Part shown: positions 62,515-64,000 of the stretch, in pieces | Layout: every line of letters starts with the position of its first letter | Numbering within the stretch: position 1 is the first letter of the stretch | Notes under the pieces: model-generated | Database searches by the model: none | What the model saw: the letters and a program-made list of their open reading frames with translations, nothing else | What the model was told of the DNA's origin: nothing | From: Peribacillus simplex | GTDB lineage: Bacteria; Bacillota; Bacilli; Bacillales; DSM-1321 | Reading direction: 5' to 3' | NCBI RefSeq assembly: GCF_900156045.1 | Contig: NZ_FTMX01000001.1 | Coordinates: 496,001-560,000, forward strand | Length of the DNA: 64,000 nt | Translations under genes and position numbers: made by a program

Positions 62515-63288
62515 ATGGTTGAAACTAAATCTGAGACTAAAACAGTCCGTTTTATAATCACTCGTCAAGATACACCGGATTCAGCTCCTTATGATGAGGA
62601 ATTCGAATTAGCGTACCGCCCGAATATGAACGTAATTTCCGCTCTAATGGAAATTCGTCGTAATCCAGTAACTGTACAAGGCAAGCACACTACAGCAATC
62701 GCATGGGACATGAACTGTCTTGAAGAGGTATGTGGTGCTTGTTCAATGGTTATCAATGGTAAACCAAGACAATCATGTACAGCTCTTATCGATCAATTGG
62801 AGCAGCCGGTTCGTCTAGCTCCAATGCGTACATTCCCTGTTGTTCGTGACCTGCAAGTCGATCGCAGCCGTATGTTCGACTCATTGAAAAAGGTAAAAGC
62901 ATGGATTCCAATCGATGGAACGTACAATCTTGGACCAGGACCTCGTATGCCAGAAAAGAAACGCCAATGGGCTTACGAGTTATCTAAATGTATGACTTGC
63001 GGTGTTTGTCTGGAAGCTTGTCCGAACGTAAACAGCAATTCAGACTTCATTGGGCCACAACCATTATCGCAAGTTCGTTTATTCAATGCACATCCAACAG
63101 GTGCAATGAACAAAGCTGAACGTTTAAATACGATCATGGGTGATGGAGGACTTGCAAACTGCGGTAACTCACAAAACTGTGTGCAGTCTTGCCCTAAAGG
63201 CATTCCATTAACGACTTCGATTGCCGCGTTGAACCGTGATACTACGATCCAACAATTCCGTAACTTCTTCGGCAGCGATGAAGTTTAA
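62515..63288 (+). CDS. sdhB: Succinate dehydrogenase iron-sulfur subunit
   Basis: 257 aa; carries electrons from FAD to the quinone site. The 2Fe-2S ferredoxin domain has CLEEVCGACSM (about 64-74) plus a later Cys (QSC). The C-terminal helical domain has CMTCGVCLEACP (4Fe-4S, about 160-171) and CGNSQNCVQSCPKG (3Fe-4S plus ligand, about 222-235). GAGGGGGAGC precedes the ATG. Last gene of the operon, followed by a terminator. Confidence 0.97.
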   Translation: MVETKSETKTVRFIITRQDTPDSAPYDEEFELAYRPNMNVISALMEIRRNPVTVQGKHTTAIAWDMNCLEEVCGACSMVINGKPRQSCTALIDQLEQPVRLAPMRTFPVVRDLQVDRSRMFDSLKKVKAWIPIDGTYNLGPGPRMPEKKRQWAYELSKCMTCGVCLEACPNVNSNSDFIGPQPLSQVRLFNAHPTGAMNKAERLNTIMGDGGLANCGNSQNCVQSCPKGIPLTTSIAALNRDTTIQQFRNFFGSDEV

Positions 63289-63300
63289 TGATGAACAAGA

Positions 63301-63338
63301 AAGAACCTGTATCTTATGATATGGGTTCTTTTTTTTAC
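63301..63338 (+). terminator. Rho-independent terminator after sdhCAB
   Basis: AAGAACCTGTATC pairs with GATATGGGTTCTT (13 bp with two G-U) around TTAT, with a run of T after it. Confidence 0.88.
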
Positions 63339-63519
63339 ATTGTTTTATAAACGTGGACTTGGTTGGGAACCGACAGCAATAATAAATGATTGATAACTGG
63401 GATCGAAGTGTAAATGCAGCATCAAGCCAACGGTGAAGGGTTTGATTAATGAAGTGAGCTTGATAAAATTGACCTGCTTCAATAGAAAATCCTTTTCATT
63501 ATCGTTGTTTTCTTATAAA

Positions 63520-63540
63520 ATGAGTGAATAGTCATTCAAT
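63520..63540 (+). promoter_or_regulatory. FadR-like operator upstream of the thioesterase gene
   Basis: ATGAGTGAATAGTCATTCAAT resembles the FadR palindrome (TGAATGA...TCATTCA), with one changed base in the left arm; the sequence is 21 bases, so read it as ATGAGTGA, ATAG, TCATTCAAT. It overlaps the end of a TATAAAAT -10-like sequence and lies 21 bases before the start codon. Confidence 0.65.
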
Positions 63541-63560
63541 TCAGAAAGGGTGTGCACAAG

Positions 63561-64000
63561 TTGGGCAGAATATCATATATCGATAATATAACGGAGTGGA
63601 TCAATGATTTTTCTTTTAAACATGAGATTAAGGTTCGCTTTTCGGAAACTGATATGTTTGGGCACTTGAATAACACGATTCCTTTTACTTATTTTGAGGA
63701 GGCTCGGATTGAGTATTTCAACAGTATGGGGTTCATGAAGGATTGGACCTCGGCTGTATGCGGTGAGATGCCGGTTGTTGCAAATATACAGTGTGATTAC
63801 CTGAAGCAGGTGTTTTTCAATGATCGGCTGACAATCCATGTGAAAGCTGACCATATCGGAAATTCTTCAGTGGACATACATTATATGGGGACCAAACAAG
63901 ATGGTTCAATTTGTTTAACGGGCAGGGGGACGATTGTACAAGTCTCCAAGGCCACCGGAAGGCCCGTAGCTTGGACGGAAGAGATGAAGCGATCGATGTG
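63561..64000 (+). CDS. ysmA: Acyl-CoA thioesterase, hot-dog fold (YsmA), 3' end outside window
   Basis: The open frame runs to the window edge (146 codons seen). KVRFSETDMFGHLNNTIPFTYFEEARIEYF (region about 25-54) is the 4-hydroxybenzoyl-CoA thioesterase-type signature with catalytic Asp in ETD and the helix LNNTIPFTYFEEAR. B. subtilis ysmA follows sdhCAB in the same way. The TTG at 63561 has AAAGGG 10 bases upstream; GTG 63552 is in frame but too close to it. The FadR-like box before it suggests control with fatty-acid degradation. Confidence 0.85.
   Translation, partial: MGRISYIDNITEWINDFSFKHEIKVRFSETDMFGHLNNTIPFTYFEEARIEYFNSMGFMKDWTSAVCGEMPVVANIQCDYLKQVFFNDRLTIHVKADHIGNSSVDIHYMGTKQDGSICLTGRGTIVQVSKATGRPVAWTEEMKRSM

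Overview
The window is a stretch of a Bacillaceae chromosome. Gene content and order closely follow the Bacillus subtilis block running mdh-phoPR-polA-mutM-ytaF-coaE-gapB-speD-nrdR-dnaB-dnaI-ytxC-thrS-infC-rpmI-rplT-ysdA-ysdB-ysdC, then ysfB-glcDF, sspI-ysgA-pheST-rnhC-zapA-cvpA-polX-mutS2-yshE-lcfA-fadR-fadB-etfBA-trxA-uvrC-lysC-yslB-sdhCAB-ysmA. The spore genes (sspI, ytxC, ytaF), strong GGAGG ribosome binding sites, T-boxes and a lysine riboswitch fit an endospore-forming firmicute. HflKC and the stress-gene cluster suggest a Peribacillus/Bacillus simplex-like species rather than B. subtilis itself; the species call is an inference.

Layout. 1-5.4 kb: end of mdh, the PhoPR two-component system and an HflK/HflC pair. 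5.5-12.2 kb: DNA polymerase I, formamidopyrimidine glycosylase, YtaF, CoaE, gluconeogenic GapB and SpeD. 12.5-18.7 kb: NrdR, the DnaB/DnaI helicase-loading pair, YtxC and T-box-controlled ThrS. 18.7-24.4 kb: a 219-bp MITE-like repeat, a small membrane protein, an acetyltransferase, the L20-leader infC-rpmI-rplT operon, YsdA, a VTT membrane protein, YsdB, a dUTPase and the YsdC peptidase. 24.4-34.2 kb: an accessory 2-hydroxyacid module with lutABC, lutR and lutP (lactate) beside a CdaR-type regulator and glcDF (glycolate). 34.4-37.3 kb: three paralogous general stress genes, each behind a sigma-B-like promoter, with a second copy of the 219-bp repeat among them. 37.3-44.6 kb: sspI, an rRNA methyltransferase, T-box-controlled pheST, an array of about 18 tandem 21-bp repeats, rnhC, zapA and cvpA. 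44.8-55.7 kb: PolX, MutS2, YshE, a 27-residue microprotein, an acetyltransferase remnant, and the fatty-acid oxidation operon lcfA-fadR-fadB-etfBA, then trxA. 55.8-64 kb: uvrC, riboswitch-controlled lysC with an internal beta-subunit start, yslB, sdhCAB and the start of ysmA.

Much of the window concerns central carbon flow (Mdh, GapB, Sdh, lactate, glycolate and fatty-acid oxidation) and genome maintenance (PolA, MutM, PolX, MutS2, UvrC, RNase HIII). Regulatory sites are unusually readable: CcpN-like boxes at gapB, a shared palindrome at lutA and lutP, FadR boxes at fadR and ysmA, sigma-B promoters, two T-boxes, an L20 leader and an L-box. I found no CRISPR array, prophage, complete insertion sequence, rRNA or tRNA gene. 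The strongest candidates for something undescribed are the 219-bp mobile repeat, the 21-bp tandem array, the speD leader and the microprotein. I do not see a clearly new multi-gene system.
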